DNA of 64,000 nt from Kalaharituber pfeilii (Eukaryota > Ascomycota > Pezizomycetes > Pezizales > Pezizaceae). Location of the stretch: assembly GCA_015179045.1 (NCBI GenBank), contig WHUZ01000085.1, positions 1 through 64,000 on the forward strand, in the 5' to 3' direction. The notes under the pieces are model-generated. The model searched no databases. It saw only the letters and a program-made list of their open reading frames with translations, and had not been told where the DNA came from. Made by a program: the position numbers and the translations under genes. Of the stretch, positions 35,662 to 46,774 are shown piece after piece. Positions within the stretch are counted from its first letter, which is position 1. Each line of letters starts with the position of its first letter.

Positions 35662-37457
35662 TACAGGTCTACCCTTGCTATCATATACCGGACCTCGCTA
35701 TGATATACCGGATACACTAATACTAGTACATCTTAGACTACCCCACTTCACACTTGGCTGCCATGTTCGGGCCCACCGACGAACATTTTTTTGTTCGCGA
35801 ATCGGCCAGCCGCGTCAGAAACATATGGTGTTTTTCACGGGGCCAGCCGATTCGCGAACACCTGGCCCAGCAGCGAACTTGAATGTACCTCTATGTACCT
35901 ACATGTCTATATATGCCCGGTTTCGCGAACCACAATGTTCGTCGGTGGGCCAGAACATGAGTCATGAATTTGGCCTTGGATCGCTAATAGATGGGGTGGT
36001 AGCGAAGAGGTAGCAGATTTTGTCACTACATGATGGATTGTATCCGAATTCACAGATGATAGGCTCAAATGATAGCCCTACATACTAACAATATAATGAT
36101 TCAATAACCACTTAACTCTGTTGAGAATTGATAATAAACTTAATCTTTATTTATATTACTACTTGCTTATAATTATTTTATTATGTACAAGAGAGAATTG
36201 CATATATTAAACTACTTCAGCTTAGCTTTCCAACAATGTAATAATTATGTAAATTGAATAAAGACTAATAGTGTACTATACGTTGAATTTGTTAGGTTAA
36301 TGGTGTAGCAAAGGGATAAGATTGTGACTTGCTTGAAGTGGATGCTTGGCGCTTGCAGGAATTCTATTCACTGCCTTTTCTGGCAATACAACCACTAAAA
36401 TCTTAATTCTTGGCATCAACGCAATCCTTGTTACTACAACAATAATACTGGAAATGGCGGAGGAATTCGGATATCTCTACCAAAGAGGATAACACTCCAA
36501 AGTTTCACTTGGAGTAAGAAGAATATGAGAAGTAAATTTACTAAGTTTGTTATAGTTATTTTATTAATAATAATTTAGTTATAATAACAAATCTATATTC
36601 TTAACTACAGCAGTCTTAGAAGTGCAACAAATTTTTAATTATATTATCTTTATCTTCTAGTATGTAGGTAGGAAGTGTTCTCGTGCCCAGACTCTGGCTC
36701 ATTACCGACAACAACTTTCAAGTGGCAACTTGTCAGTGGCAATGGAGGTGTGCAAATACACAGTAACTGGCTTATCAATTATCCTTGGTAGCAGAACGTT
36801 TCTCTATTACTGTACTCGTTACTAGTAATACATAGAGGTACCCAGTGGTACTTAAAAAAAATAGTGTTCCCGAGTGGGCCAAGCCCATTCACGAATCGGC
36901 TAGCCCACCGACGAATTTGCCGATTCGCGACTGGGCCTGGCCGGTTCGCGAACCGCAATGTTCCTTGGTAGGCCAGAACAACTATCATTTCTGAGATTAA
37001 TTGTTAGGCACTTACCACTTTGTTTCAAGATATCTGACAAAGTAGATACAGCTACTGATCAGCCCCAAATAATAGATTAGCTACTTATAATATCACAGTT
37101 AAGTTAAAGTACTGTAATCTTACCAATTTATCTCAAAAATGTTTACCAAATTCACTTAACTTTGCTTAGCATACTTTGGTTCTAGTATATTTGATGCTTC
37201 TGAAGCAAACTTAAGATCCGATGTTTTCTAGATTTTGTGAGCAATGCATATTGATGTATTTGGCTGGATATGCAAACAAGTTGATGTTTACTGTGTTCAT
37301 TTCCTATTTCAGTAATTACTTGAATTTGCAAAAAAATTTCACCACCCTGTATGCCTAGTCTGACTGTATGCCAAGCGTTTTATTCTATACCGGAACCTTG
37401 CTATACCGGACGAAAATTGCCAGATTCTAGCGATTCGGTATAGCAAGGGTAGACGTA
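35662..37457. mobile_element. Pogo/Fot1-like TIR element (copy 1) carrying a nested insertion
   Basis: The left end reads TTACAGGTCTACCCTTGCTA and the right end is GGTATAGCAAGGGTAGACGTA, an inverted pair matching the ends of 38088-38763. Interior sequence from 36981 onward (ACTATCATTTCTGAG, AAGATATCTGACAAAG, CTACTGATCAGCCC) matches that second copy closely. Between the shared left flank (CTACCCCACTTCAC) and ACTATCATTTC an additional 1.2-kb segment (35764-36980) has been inserted. No transposase frame survives. Confidence 0.75.
35764..36980. mobile_element. Nested TGTTCxGGCCCACCGAC-type insertion
   Basis: A 194-bp foldback (35764-35957) begins TGTTCGGGCCCACCGACGAA and ends with an inverted copy (TTCGTCGGTGGGCCAGAACA). 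A second related end (AATGTTCCTTGGTAGGCCAGAACA region, to 36980) lies 1 kb downstream, with a partial element at 36865-36980 rich in TTCGCGAA and GGCC palindromes. The right boundary coincides with the break in the host pogo-like element, so the whole block or a two-step insertion sits inside that element. The 36060-36660 interior is strongly AT-rich. Confidence 0.6.
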
Positions 37458-38087
37458 TTTACAAGGTTGCTTGCTCTAGACGGAGAAACTGACCTGGGGG
37501 TCCTAACTACTTAAGGTGCGGCTACCCTGCTGGGGAAGTAAGAGAGTCAGACTCTGACGGGGGGGCTGCTGTGTGATAGCGAAGTTGCGGCTATCTCATT
37601 TGACAGAGCGAAAAATTTAGGGAAAAAAAAGTGGAGGGATTTCCGCTTTTTTTGACTCGGTGTCTTGGGGGTAAGCTGGAGCACAGATACAGAGTAATCT
37701 GGCTGGAGACATAGAGACAAGATATGGAAATGTCTGGCTTGTGGACATTGGGACGGTTTGACTTCGCACAAGTATCTTTTGAAAGGGCCGAGTGCTCTGT
37801 GTGCATAGTCTGGTTTCTGCATGAAGCACTTTTCACTCACTGCATAAGAGCAGTAGATACTGTGCTGCGATATGATAGTGCTAGTTAGAGTAAGGTAGTC
37901 TGGCTTGGCACAGCTTGGCACGGAGGTGAACCACGGCTTGACAATGGGCACTGTGTGTACGAGTACTCCACTGTACTTACGTGTGAACATTCCAACGCAA
38001 GGCGTTATCCACAATCCTGGGGTATCCGAGCCGGTAAATTATCTGACCGTTAGTATTGCTCTTAATGAGCCACCAATTGATCGCACT

Positions 38088-38763
38088 TACAGTCTACCCT
38101 TGCTATACCGGACGCCCTTACAATTCCGAACCGGACAGAAACTTCCAGACAAGTACCCCCCTGTCTCCATACAAATAATATTTGCTATACCGGATACACT
38201 ACATCTTAGACTACCCCACTTCACCATCACTGCTGCTGCCACTGCTTCTGCTACTGCCGCTGCTACCGCTGCTACCATCACTTGCTACAATGTTGTTCAA
38301 GTAATAGAAACGGGGCACTTCGTTGCTTCTTTTTCCATGTACTATCATTTCTGAGATTAATTGTTAAGTGCTTATCACTTTGTTTCAAGATATCTGACAA
38401 AGTAGATACAGCTACTGATCAGCCCTAAATAATAGTTTAGATACTTAGGATATCACAGTTAAGTTAAAGTACTGTAATCTTACCAATTCGTCTCAAAAAT
38501 GTTTACCAAATTCACTTAACTTTTCTAGTGAACATTTGAGGCCCAATATTTTCTGGATTTTGTGAGCAACGCAATTGATGTATTTGGCTGGATATGTAAA
38601 CAAGTTGATGTTTACTTCATGCATTTCCTATTTTAGTAATTATTTAAATTTGCAAATTTTTTTCACCCCCCTGTCTGCCAAACATTCTATTCTATACCGG
38701 AACCTGGCTATACCGGACGAAAAGTGCCAGATTAGCGATCCGGTATAGCAAGGGTAGACTGTA
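38088..38763. mobile_element. Pogo/Fot1-like MITE, 676 bp (copy 2)
   Basis: Ends are TACAGTCTACCCTTGCTATA and its inverted copy (TATAGCAAGGGTAGACTGTA), with TA at both borders as expected for a Tc1/mariner/pogo TA target duplication. Secondary TATACCGG repeats lie just inside both ends. A (CTGCTG)-like run at about 38230-38275 is present in the interior. No transposase. Confidence 0.85.
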
Positions 38764-39601
38764 TCGGCGGTACATTTAGTGGGCTATGATAATCTCGGCA
38801 CCGCCATTGCCACAACCAGCGAGCTGGGATTGGGGTGATGCCCGGCAGAATGCATGCATGCATGCATGCTTGCAGCGGGCTGTTAGTCTGGTTGGCACGA
38901 GCTCAACCTGCCCAAAGCGTATAGAACATCACACCTGCCAAGCTTGCCAAGTTCTTGAGATGATGCATCGCCGGGATGACTGGCAACACCAAGCAGTGCT
39001 TGCAAGGATACAGAGTGAAAAGAAAAGAAAAAAAAAAAAAAAAAAAAAAAGGAAAGGGAAAAAAAGAGAAAAAAGAAGACAAAGAACAAAGAAGAAGGTT
39101 CGGATTGAAGAATTGCTTGTCCGGCATAGTAACCGTCTCCTGCTCCTCCCACATACACGTGGGGCAAAGCGACTGGACAGTTGGCAGTTCACTACACCTC
39201 GTTTCTGGCACCGATGTCGCACCGGGCTTCTTTCCTTTTCACAACCGATCGGCTTGGGGGACACACGGCATGAGCAGGTCTCGGCATGCTGCGCCATGCC
39301 TCGACCTCCGCTGCACAGCTGCTCCCCCTACCCTGGCTCACAGCTCCGGTCCCGTCTATAAGAAGGCGGGCAACCCACCTCGCCCTCTCCCAGCCCTCCT
39401 CTACTCGCCATAGGATTTCCCTCCTCTACTTTTGCCCTGGGTTGTTAAGCCCGTTAAGAGCCCCCTTCTCCCGGCCTTCATAGCCTTAGCGAGCCATACT
39501 CTTGCATCTGATACAGAAACAGTAGACAAGTGCTACAGTTTCCTGCGGCGCTCAACCCTTCCTCCACAATTCCCTCAGTTTCGACCCACCGTTCTCAGTT
39601 T

Positions 39602-42600
39602 ATGCAAAATGGTGTCGAAGATCTTCACCCCCGAGGTCGTGAAGGATCCATGCCACTTGAACTTTCTCAGCTCCCGCACCTCCTCACTGCCGATGAGGTC
39701 GCCCAGCAGCTCCAGACAGACCCCGACAATGGACTCTCTGATGATGAAGCTCGGACCAGACTGACAAAGTTTGGGTTGAACGAGCTTGCGGGCGGTGGTG
39801 GTGTCAGCATACTCCGGATCTTGATGAGGCAGATATTCAATGCTATGGTCTTGGTGAGTACCATTTGCGAAATCCATAACTGTGCAGCAATGACTGATTT
39901 TACGAAAATTACAGGTTCTTATCATTGCCATGGTGGTGTCCTTTGCAATTAAGTCCTGGATTGAGGCTGGCGTCGTCACTGCGGTCGTAGTAATTAATAT
40001 TGTTGTAGGATTTTTGCAGGAATATAGTGCAGAGAAAACTATGGATTCTCTACGTTCACTTTCCTCTCCTACAGCAACCGTGATTCGCTCAGGGCAGGTT
40101 AAAGTGGTGCGTTCTGCGGATATTGTTCCAGGAGATGTTATTGAAGTGAAAACTGGAGATACAGTACCGGCTGATATGAGGATCTACGAAGCAATGAATA
40201 TGTTCCCCAATTTCCCCAATATGTCATGGCATATCAAGCTAACATTTCTTTATTTACATTTTGAAGCAGACGAAGCATTGCTCACTGGTGAGAGTTTACC
40301 GGTAGCAAAATTAGCTGCTGCGACTTTCAAGGACTCAGAAGATGTCGGCGTTGGTGACCGTATCAATTTAGCATACTCCAGCTCCAACGTTACTCGCGGA
40401 AGAGCCAAAGGCATTGTGGTTAGTACTGGAATGAAGACAGAGATTGGTAAAATCGCGGAATCCCTTAGGGGTAGTAATAGCAAAGTTAGGAGAGTTCGCC
40501 GCAACGAAGACGGACACGCTAGCTTTGGCCGTTACATCGAAGCTGGTCTGTTGACAATTAAGGATCAAATTGGCAAATTCTTGGGCGTGTCTGTTGGAAC
40601 TCCACTTCAGAAGAAACTTAGTTGGCTTGCTATCTTTCTGTTCGGTATTGCCGTTGTTTTTGCTCTCATTGTTATGGCCGCAAACAAATTTCAGAACCGC
40701 CAAGATGTTATTTTGTACGCTGTTGGGTGAGTTTTTCAATTATCTATCACTACTCGCAATTGAGCTAACATGTTTGCAGAACTGGCCTTTCCATGATTCC
40801 AGCCAGTTTGGTTGTAGTCCTCACCATCACAATGGCTGTTGGCACGAAGATAATGGTTTCTCGTAACGTCATCGTTCGAAAGCTTGACTCATTGGAAGCG
40901 TTGGGGGCTGTGACCAATGTTTGCTCGGATAAAACCGGAACATTGACGCAAGGGAAGATGGTTGTCAAGAAAGCATGGGTTATTGCTGAAGGAACTTACT
41001 CCGTCGGAGAAAGCAGCAATCCCTTGGATCCTGCTGACGCTCAAATTTCCTTCTCCGAGGAGTCTCCATCCCAGACATCCAGCTCTCGCAAGACAGCGGC
41101 TCAAATCAAAGCGGAAACACAATGGAAGGCTGCTTCTGAGTTTATTGGAAAGGAGGGTTTAACCAAGTACTTGAATGTTGCAACGTTCGCCAATCTTGCA
41201 GTTGTCAGCCAGAATAAGCAGACAGGAGAATGGGATGGCAGAGGGGACCCAACTGAACTTGCAATCCAAGTATTTGCCTCCAGATTCGACTGGAACCGCC
41301 GCAAGTTCACTCACGGTGACAACATCACTTGGGAACAAAGGGCGGAATATCCGTTTGATTCTGACGTCAAGCGAATGGCGGTTGTTTTCCGGAATGTCAA
41401 GCCTGCTACTGAGAGGGGTTTTGAAGAATGGGCTTTTATGAAGGGAGCCGTGGAAAGAGTTCTGGATTCTTGCGTCATGGTCCAACGCGCTGAAGGCCAA
41501 GTACCATTGACTGATGAAGTCAGGCAGGAGATTCTCAAGAACATGGAGAGTCTGGCTTCCCAGGGTCTCCGTGTGTTGGCTCTGGCATATCGGCCGTGGT
41601 ATACTATTATCGAAAACTGGAGCGAATATGCTAGGTCTGAGGTCGAGAAGGACATGTGCTTGCTCGGCTTGATCGGTCTCTATGATCCTCCACGTATCGA
41701 GACTGCAGGCGCTGTGAAAGCATGTCATAGGGCTGGTATCAACGTCCATATGTTAACTGGTGATCATCCTCAAACCGCCAAGGCTATTGCCATCGAGGTC
41801 GGCATCATCCCTAAGCATGTGCATACTCTCGCACCAGATGTCATTTCGTCTATGGTCATGACAGCAGCCCAATTCGATAGGTTGAGCGATCAAGAAGTCG
41901 ATGATCTTCCGGTCTTACCGTTGGTTATTGCACGTTGTGCTCCGCAAACTAAAGTCCGCATGGTCGAAGCGTTGCACAGACGGAAGAAGTTCGTGGCTAT
42001 GACTGGTGACGGTGTCAATGATTCTCCAGCGCTCAAGCGTGCGGATGTCGGTATCGGTATGGGGTTGGCGGGTAGTGATGTCGCGAAGGACGCTTCGGAT
42101 ATTGTGCTCACGGATGATAATTTTGCGTCGATTCTGAACTCTATTGAGGAAGGCAGGCGCATGTTTGACAATATCAAAAAGGTACGATACAAAGCGATTC
42201 CACACACCCCAATTGCACATGTGGCTGATGATTTTTTTTGTACAGTTTGTCCTGCATCTTCTCGCCGAGAATATCGCCCAAGCCTGCACTCTTCTGATTG
42301 GCCTCGCCTTCAAAGACGGCTCAGGCTACTCTGTATTCCCGCTCGCCCCTGTGGAGATCCTCTGGATTATCATGATCACCTCGGGCTTCCCAGCCATGGG
42401 TCTCGGCATGGAAATCGCGTCAGACGACATCATGACCCGACCGCCACACAACCTTCGCATTGGTATCTTCACCCCAGAAGTCCTGATAGACTTGACAGTA
42501 TACGGGTTTTGGATGGCCGCCCTGTGTCTCACATCCTTCTCCCTCGTGATATGGGGCTTCGGAGATGGAAACTTGGGGGTAGACTGCAATAATGCTTACT

Positions 42601-43067
42601 CCGAGTCGTGCGAATTGGTCTTCCGTGCCCGGTCCACCACCTTTGTCTCACTAACTTGGTTCGCGCTCTTCCTGGCCTGGGAAATGGTACATATGCGCCG
42701 CTCCTTCTTCCGCATGGAGCCGAAGCCGAAACACCCTGCGACTATCTGGATGAAGCATGTCTGGCGCAACCCGTTCCTCTTCTGGTCCATATTTGCGGGA
42801 TTCGTGACTGTGTTTCCCATCATTTATATCCCAGTCATCAATCGTACGGTGTTCAAGCACGCGCCGATTAGTTGGGAGTGGGGGATTGTGTTTGTCGAGG
42901 CGGCTTTGTTCTTTGGCGGTGTGGAAGCTTGGAAGTTACTTAAACGTATCTACTACCGTAGATGGGGCGAGAAGGCAATCAATCCCGAGGTCGAACTTGC
43001 TGGACGCAACTTCAGTAGATACACGAGTGCGGCGGTCAGTGATGCGGAGAATCAGAAAGTGGAGTAG
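39602..43067 (+). CDS. ENA1: Type IID (ENA) Na+/K+-exporting P-type ATPase
   Basis: Plasma-membrane pump exporting Na+ (or K+) at high salt or pH. Exons 39602-39853, 39915-40197, 40258-40726, 40780-42181 and 42246-43067 give about 1,075 residues, the normal ENA length. Visible features: N-terminal cation-ATPase domain (LTADEVAQQLQTDPDNGLSD), first membrane hairpin VLIIAMVVSFAIKSWIEAG, the actuator motif ALLTGESLPV, IPASLVVVLTIT with the M4 membrane Pro, phosphorylation site CSDKTGTLTQGK, nucleotide-binding segment with KGAVERVLDSC, MLTGDHPQTA, and MTGDGVNDSPALKRADVGIG. The C-terminal membrane part holds DGSGYSVFPLAPVEILWIIM. The start at 39602 gives MQNGVEDLHPRGREG; an alternative is Met at 39650. 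The second intron (40198-40257) has no GT-AG solution and fits AT-AC ends (see findings); if retained it adds 20 residues without a stop. No lesions otherwise. Confidence 0.93.
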
Positions 43068-44654
43068 ATATGCAGCCTCTGTTTTGCTGTTATCGTTGTT
43101 GATATTGATCGCTGATGCTTTTGTGTGAGATTATTATTCCTTATACATATTTGCACACCTTTGCTCAATATATGTTGTGCTTTTGTCTATTTCTCACTTC
43201 CATGTTCTCTAGGAAAAATCAAAAGTGCTGTAACATATTCTATATCTTCGCTTTCCTTTACCCTATTTCCTCTAATTTTGTTACTCGCCCCGACATGAGC
43301 GCTTGTTTTGTGTTTTGGAAGGGAAGAGAAGGGAAAAGGGAGAGTCGAACACATCGAGTGTGTATGCATTATATTTTTGATGATTCTTATAGAGAATAAT
43401 TATACATATCTTTTCCATATTCACACAGGTGTAGTGATTGTTGGAATTCGGTGTTCTATTGACGGCTTCATGTCCTAACTCGTTCTTATTTACTTCCATC
43501 TTGTCTGAGCAGTTCAGATAAGCTTATTCGGATACGTTGTAACCGAATTAGTACCTCATTCCCAAACTAAACCTAGTCTCATACTAACCTGGACGTCTTG
43601 ATAAGATTATGTAAGTTTTTATGTACGTTTTTTTGATCAAGTTATGATAACTTTGTTTTCCACACTAGTTCGTTGAGTTTAGGTTATGTGTCCCGTAAAG
43701 TAAACGGTACCTTGCATATGTAGGTACTAGCATAAGTATGTCTGCAAACCAATTGAATAATAGCAGTGTCATACATACTCTAGCCGTCCAGTTTGTAACT
43801 ACATAAGTGGGGATAGTTCCGGTATGGGAAAGTTGGGACGATAATAATGGGAGGTGCAAAAACTGGCCTGGAGATAAACAGGGAAGGGTTAAGTTACCCC
43901 AGAGATGGATCTAGGAATGGTGGACCTCGGTTTGGCTTCTTTTTTTTTTTTCCGGCGGAGGGGGGAGGTGGGGGGGTGGGGTGGTTTGGTTTTGGTTTCT
44001 TTTGTTTTGAGCAGAGAGAATGTGCACAAGGTGAGTAGAAAAACTGAGGGGCTCGCTGGAATGAATTGACATTTGATTTTCAACTAAGATAGAATCTGGG
44101 GGTTTCCACTGGAATTTTGGGGGAGATGGTTGTGGCATGTTAGAGTTGTTGCACATAAGAGATATTTTTTTTTTGCTTTATGGTACTAGTACTAGCCAGG
44201 AAAAAAAAAAAAAAAATAAATAAATAAATAAAATAAGTAATTTGGACCAGGGTGGTGAGGAAACCGGGACAACTCGTTTGCTGTGTGTGTACAAAAGGAA
44301 AAAACTAAAATATCAGGGAGGGGAGAGGGGGGGATTTGAAGTATATCACTACATGCTCTACTTTGGTGAATATGGCGCGGTTTGTCAATATGACGGTAAC
44401 TGTCTCTACGAAATCACCTCTAATATACTCCTGGTGTACCAAACGATATACTTTTATGCCCATGCGACCTAATATGTGTATCAGCATACTATCCTGATGG
44501 GGCCTGCAGTTCTGGAACAACTTCAATCACAACTTTTCTCATAGTATTCATATCATCACCAATACTAAGCACACATGTATTCAAGCGAGTACATTGCTCC
44601 CATACTGGGACGCTAGTCTGGTTGCTGGGACACTCAGCATGGTGACTTTTATCC
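43068..44654. other. Intergenic stretch after ENA
   Basis: No gene supported. A GGGGGT-rich patch at 43952-43985, an A/TAAA tract at 44200-44235 and the micro-insertion at 44614-44624 are present. Short frames have no motifs. Confidence 0.5.
44614..44624 (+). mobile_element. 11-bp TAGTCTGGTTG insertion with near-perfect 9-bp duplication
   Basis: CTGGGACGC (44605-44613) precedes TAGTCTGGTTG, and CTGGGACAC (44625-44633) follows it, an 8 of 9 match. Looks like the same event type as at 58080. Confidence 0.55.
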
Positions 44655-45258
44655 GGGACAGATTGTTGCAGGGTGGATGGTTGCATAGGGCAAAACGGAG
44701 GAATACATCAAATGGCATGCATAGAGCAAACGAAGCAAACACGGGTTACTCGTTTGTATATGACGTTATTATGTAGTTAGTTAGTGCTTCTGGGGGACTT
44801 TTTGAGAGGCCCATCTGCTCCTGTTTTGTAGAAAAAGGCAACCTCAGTGAATATACCAGATCCATTATCTCAGTCAGCGTCTCGGTGTTTCCGTGCCCGT
44901 GTTTCTGTGTTTTCGCATTATTGTCCCTTGAGCCGCCTAACCCTGTTGCATCGTCGTTACTGGAGCCTGATGGGGCAGCTCATACAACGACTTCCTTTTC
45001 GAGCCGAGAATTCTGAGTTTCAGCCACAGTGGATTCCAACGAGGAGGCACTCCTTCTGCCCCCATTTGAGGTACCAAGAAATAGCTTTGTAACCAGTGAC
45101 ATTCTGCTAATTCTAAGGGCAGATAATCTACTGGTGAAACAGCGGCCAAGCTATACTGGTTTGGGGCCCTGAGTACCTCTTCGGAAGGCTATCTCTTGAA
45201 AGCAAATCAGCGTGTCACAAAATCGTTCTCTCAGGCAGTTACTCGAGAAACTTTGCCC

Positions 45259-45310
45259 CAGTCTCGAACCAGACTAAGCGGCTACTAAGCGGTAGTCTGG
45301 TTCGAGACTG
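45259..45310. mobile_element. 52-bp micro-foldback with 9-bp duplication
   Basis: Arms CAGTCTCGAACCAGACTA and TAGTCTGGTTCGAGACTG are perfectly complementary over 18 bp. ACTTTGCCC flanks both sides (45250-45258 and 45311-45319). A 9-bp direct repeat ACTAAGCGG lies in the loop. It sits inside the long-TIR element. Confidence 0.7.
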
Positions 45311-45396
45311 ACTTTGCCCCACTTCATTGAGATTTTGCGAAAAGAAAACGCAAAGAGTATCCGACACTGTTTGGCGAGTTTGAGGGGCGAAACTCA

Positions 45397-45752
45397 TTGA
45401 GAAAGAAGCCATCTAATTACTTCCTGGATTGGACCCAATTTGAAGACACATACAAGTACTATCTTGACTGCTTCGAAAAAAGTCCAGCAGCTGAGATTTT
45501 CTACCAGTGGTACTCATTGACATCGCATCAGCTCAGGACCAACCCCCAGACCTATCTGCTACTTTACCATCATCAACAGCGAGCTCCTACGACTATCTGG
45601 AGTCACTCCACGACGATTTCGAAAGCGAGGATGAAGAAGACCACGAACCCATGCCAACTCCAGAAACGCAGGCCGGAAAAAAGAAAGAGCGAGTACAGCA
45701 ATCCCAATCAGCATTATCTATGCAACCATCCACCCTAGTAAAGACGATGTAA
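45397..45752 (+). pseudogene. Decayed ORF inside the long-TIR element
   Basis: One frame (from 45397) reads FLDWTQFEDTYKYYLDCFEK and AAEIFYQWYSL; the continuing acidic segment YLESLHDDFESEDEEDHEP lies in another frame (45507-45752), so a frame change around 45500-45600 is needed. It may be the tail of a transposon protein. I do not recognise the family. Confidence 0.35.
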
Positions 45753-46060
45753 CAGGGTTTGGTAGCTCAGGGGACAATAATGCTAAACACCGAAAACATG
45801 GGCATGGAAGCACTGGGACACTGACTGAAATTACGGATCTGGTGTATCTACTGAGGTTGCTTTTTACTACAAAATGGGGAGCAGATGGGCCTCTCAAGGA
45901 GTCCCCAGCATTAACTACATGATGATGTCATATGCAAATGAGTGACCAGGCTTCCTCCTGTTCGTTGTATCCATGCCATTTGCTGTATTTAGTCTGTTTG
46001 CTCTATGCATATTCCTCCGTTTGTTGTATGCATCCTTCTACCCTGCACCAAGGTAAAAGG

Positions 46061-46774
46061 TGCAAGAACAGTGGCTGGTGGGGCCAGAAGTGCCCAGAAG
46101 CCTTCGTTTACACTCAAACTACTATTGTTCGCAAGACAAACCCATCAGTGGAATACGAGGGACGTTCGGACAGAGAACATGCATGCATTTTCTGTTTTAT
46201 AAGATACAGGTTGGTTGCTGATTAAACGGGGGGCGTTAGATACGACCAATATGCATGGCGCTCCCTGACTTCATTGATAAATGAAATATTATTTTTCTCA
46301 ACTGGTATTGCCTAATATAGTAATATCGTCACTTCAGCCTTCGCAAGGAAAAAATATCCCATTTATTAATCACTCATAACCCATCGTAAACCACCATACT
46401 AGCCAAAAAAAATAAGTATTCGGACAGGGGATAAATGCATATTATGCGCTATGCAGTATTTGGCAGAAACTAGCATACTAGTACCACTTCGCCACCTCAA
46501 TACCCCAAAAATAGGAAAACAGATAGCACGAGATAATAATAGGAATTTGCTAGCATGATGTCAATGAGGCGGTGCAACAAGCTCATAAGTTGCGGGACTG
46601 ATATTTTTAAGTTACGTAACCGTTTACCGCTGTTCACTATAGCAGGGCGGGCTCTGACTCGGTGCCACCGAATGGCAAACCACAGCGATAGTATAATCAA
46701 TGATTGCTAAGCAAATAAAGATATCATAAGCAAGAAGAAATAACGCCACGGTCGATGAGGCTATATAAAGGGGG
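46061..46774. other. 3' flank of the NLR gene
   Basis: AT-rich, no gene. A polyadenylation-like AATAAA occurs on the minus strand near 46376. Nothing else noticed. Confidence 0.4.

Larger units (their letters stand above)
35050..39601. other. Transposon-rich stretch upstream of ENA
   Basis: Holds two pogo-like TIR elements (below), a very AT-rich segment (36060-36660), and a poly-A tract (39026-39064) that creates poly-Lys frames. The last 300 bp before the ENA start (39300-39601) is CT-rich, as fungal promoters and leaders often are. No gene was found. Confidence 0.5.
44655..46060. mobile_element. About 1.4-kb DNA element with 200-bp inverted termini
   Basis: The left arm (about 44655-44860) and the reverse complement of the right arm (about 45845-46060) share GCAGGGT, AAACGGAGGAATA, GCATAGAGCAAAC, AAATGGCATG, CATATGAC, ATGTAGTTA, GAGAGGCCCATCTGCTCC, TTTTGTAG, GCAACCTCAGT and ACCAGA in order. 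Long arms of this kind are typical of Mutator-like elements, which make 9-bp target duplications, but the outer borders were not fixed. The interior carries a short decayed coding stretch (45397-45752) and a nested 52-bp micro-foldback. Confidence 0.75.
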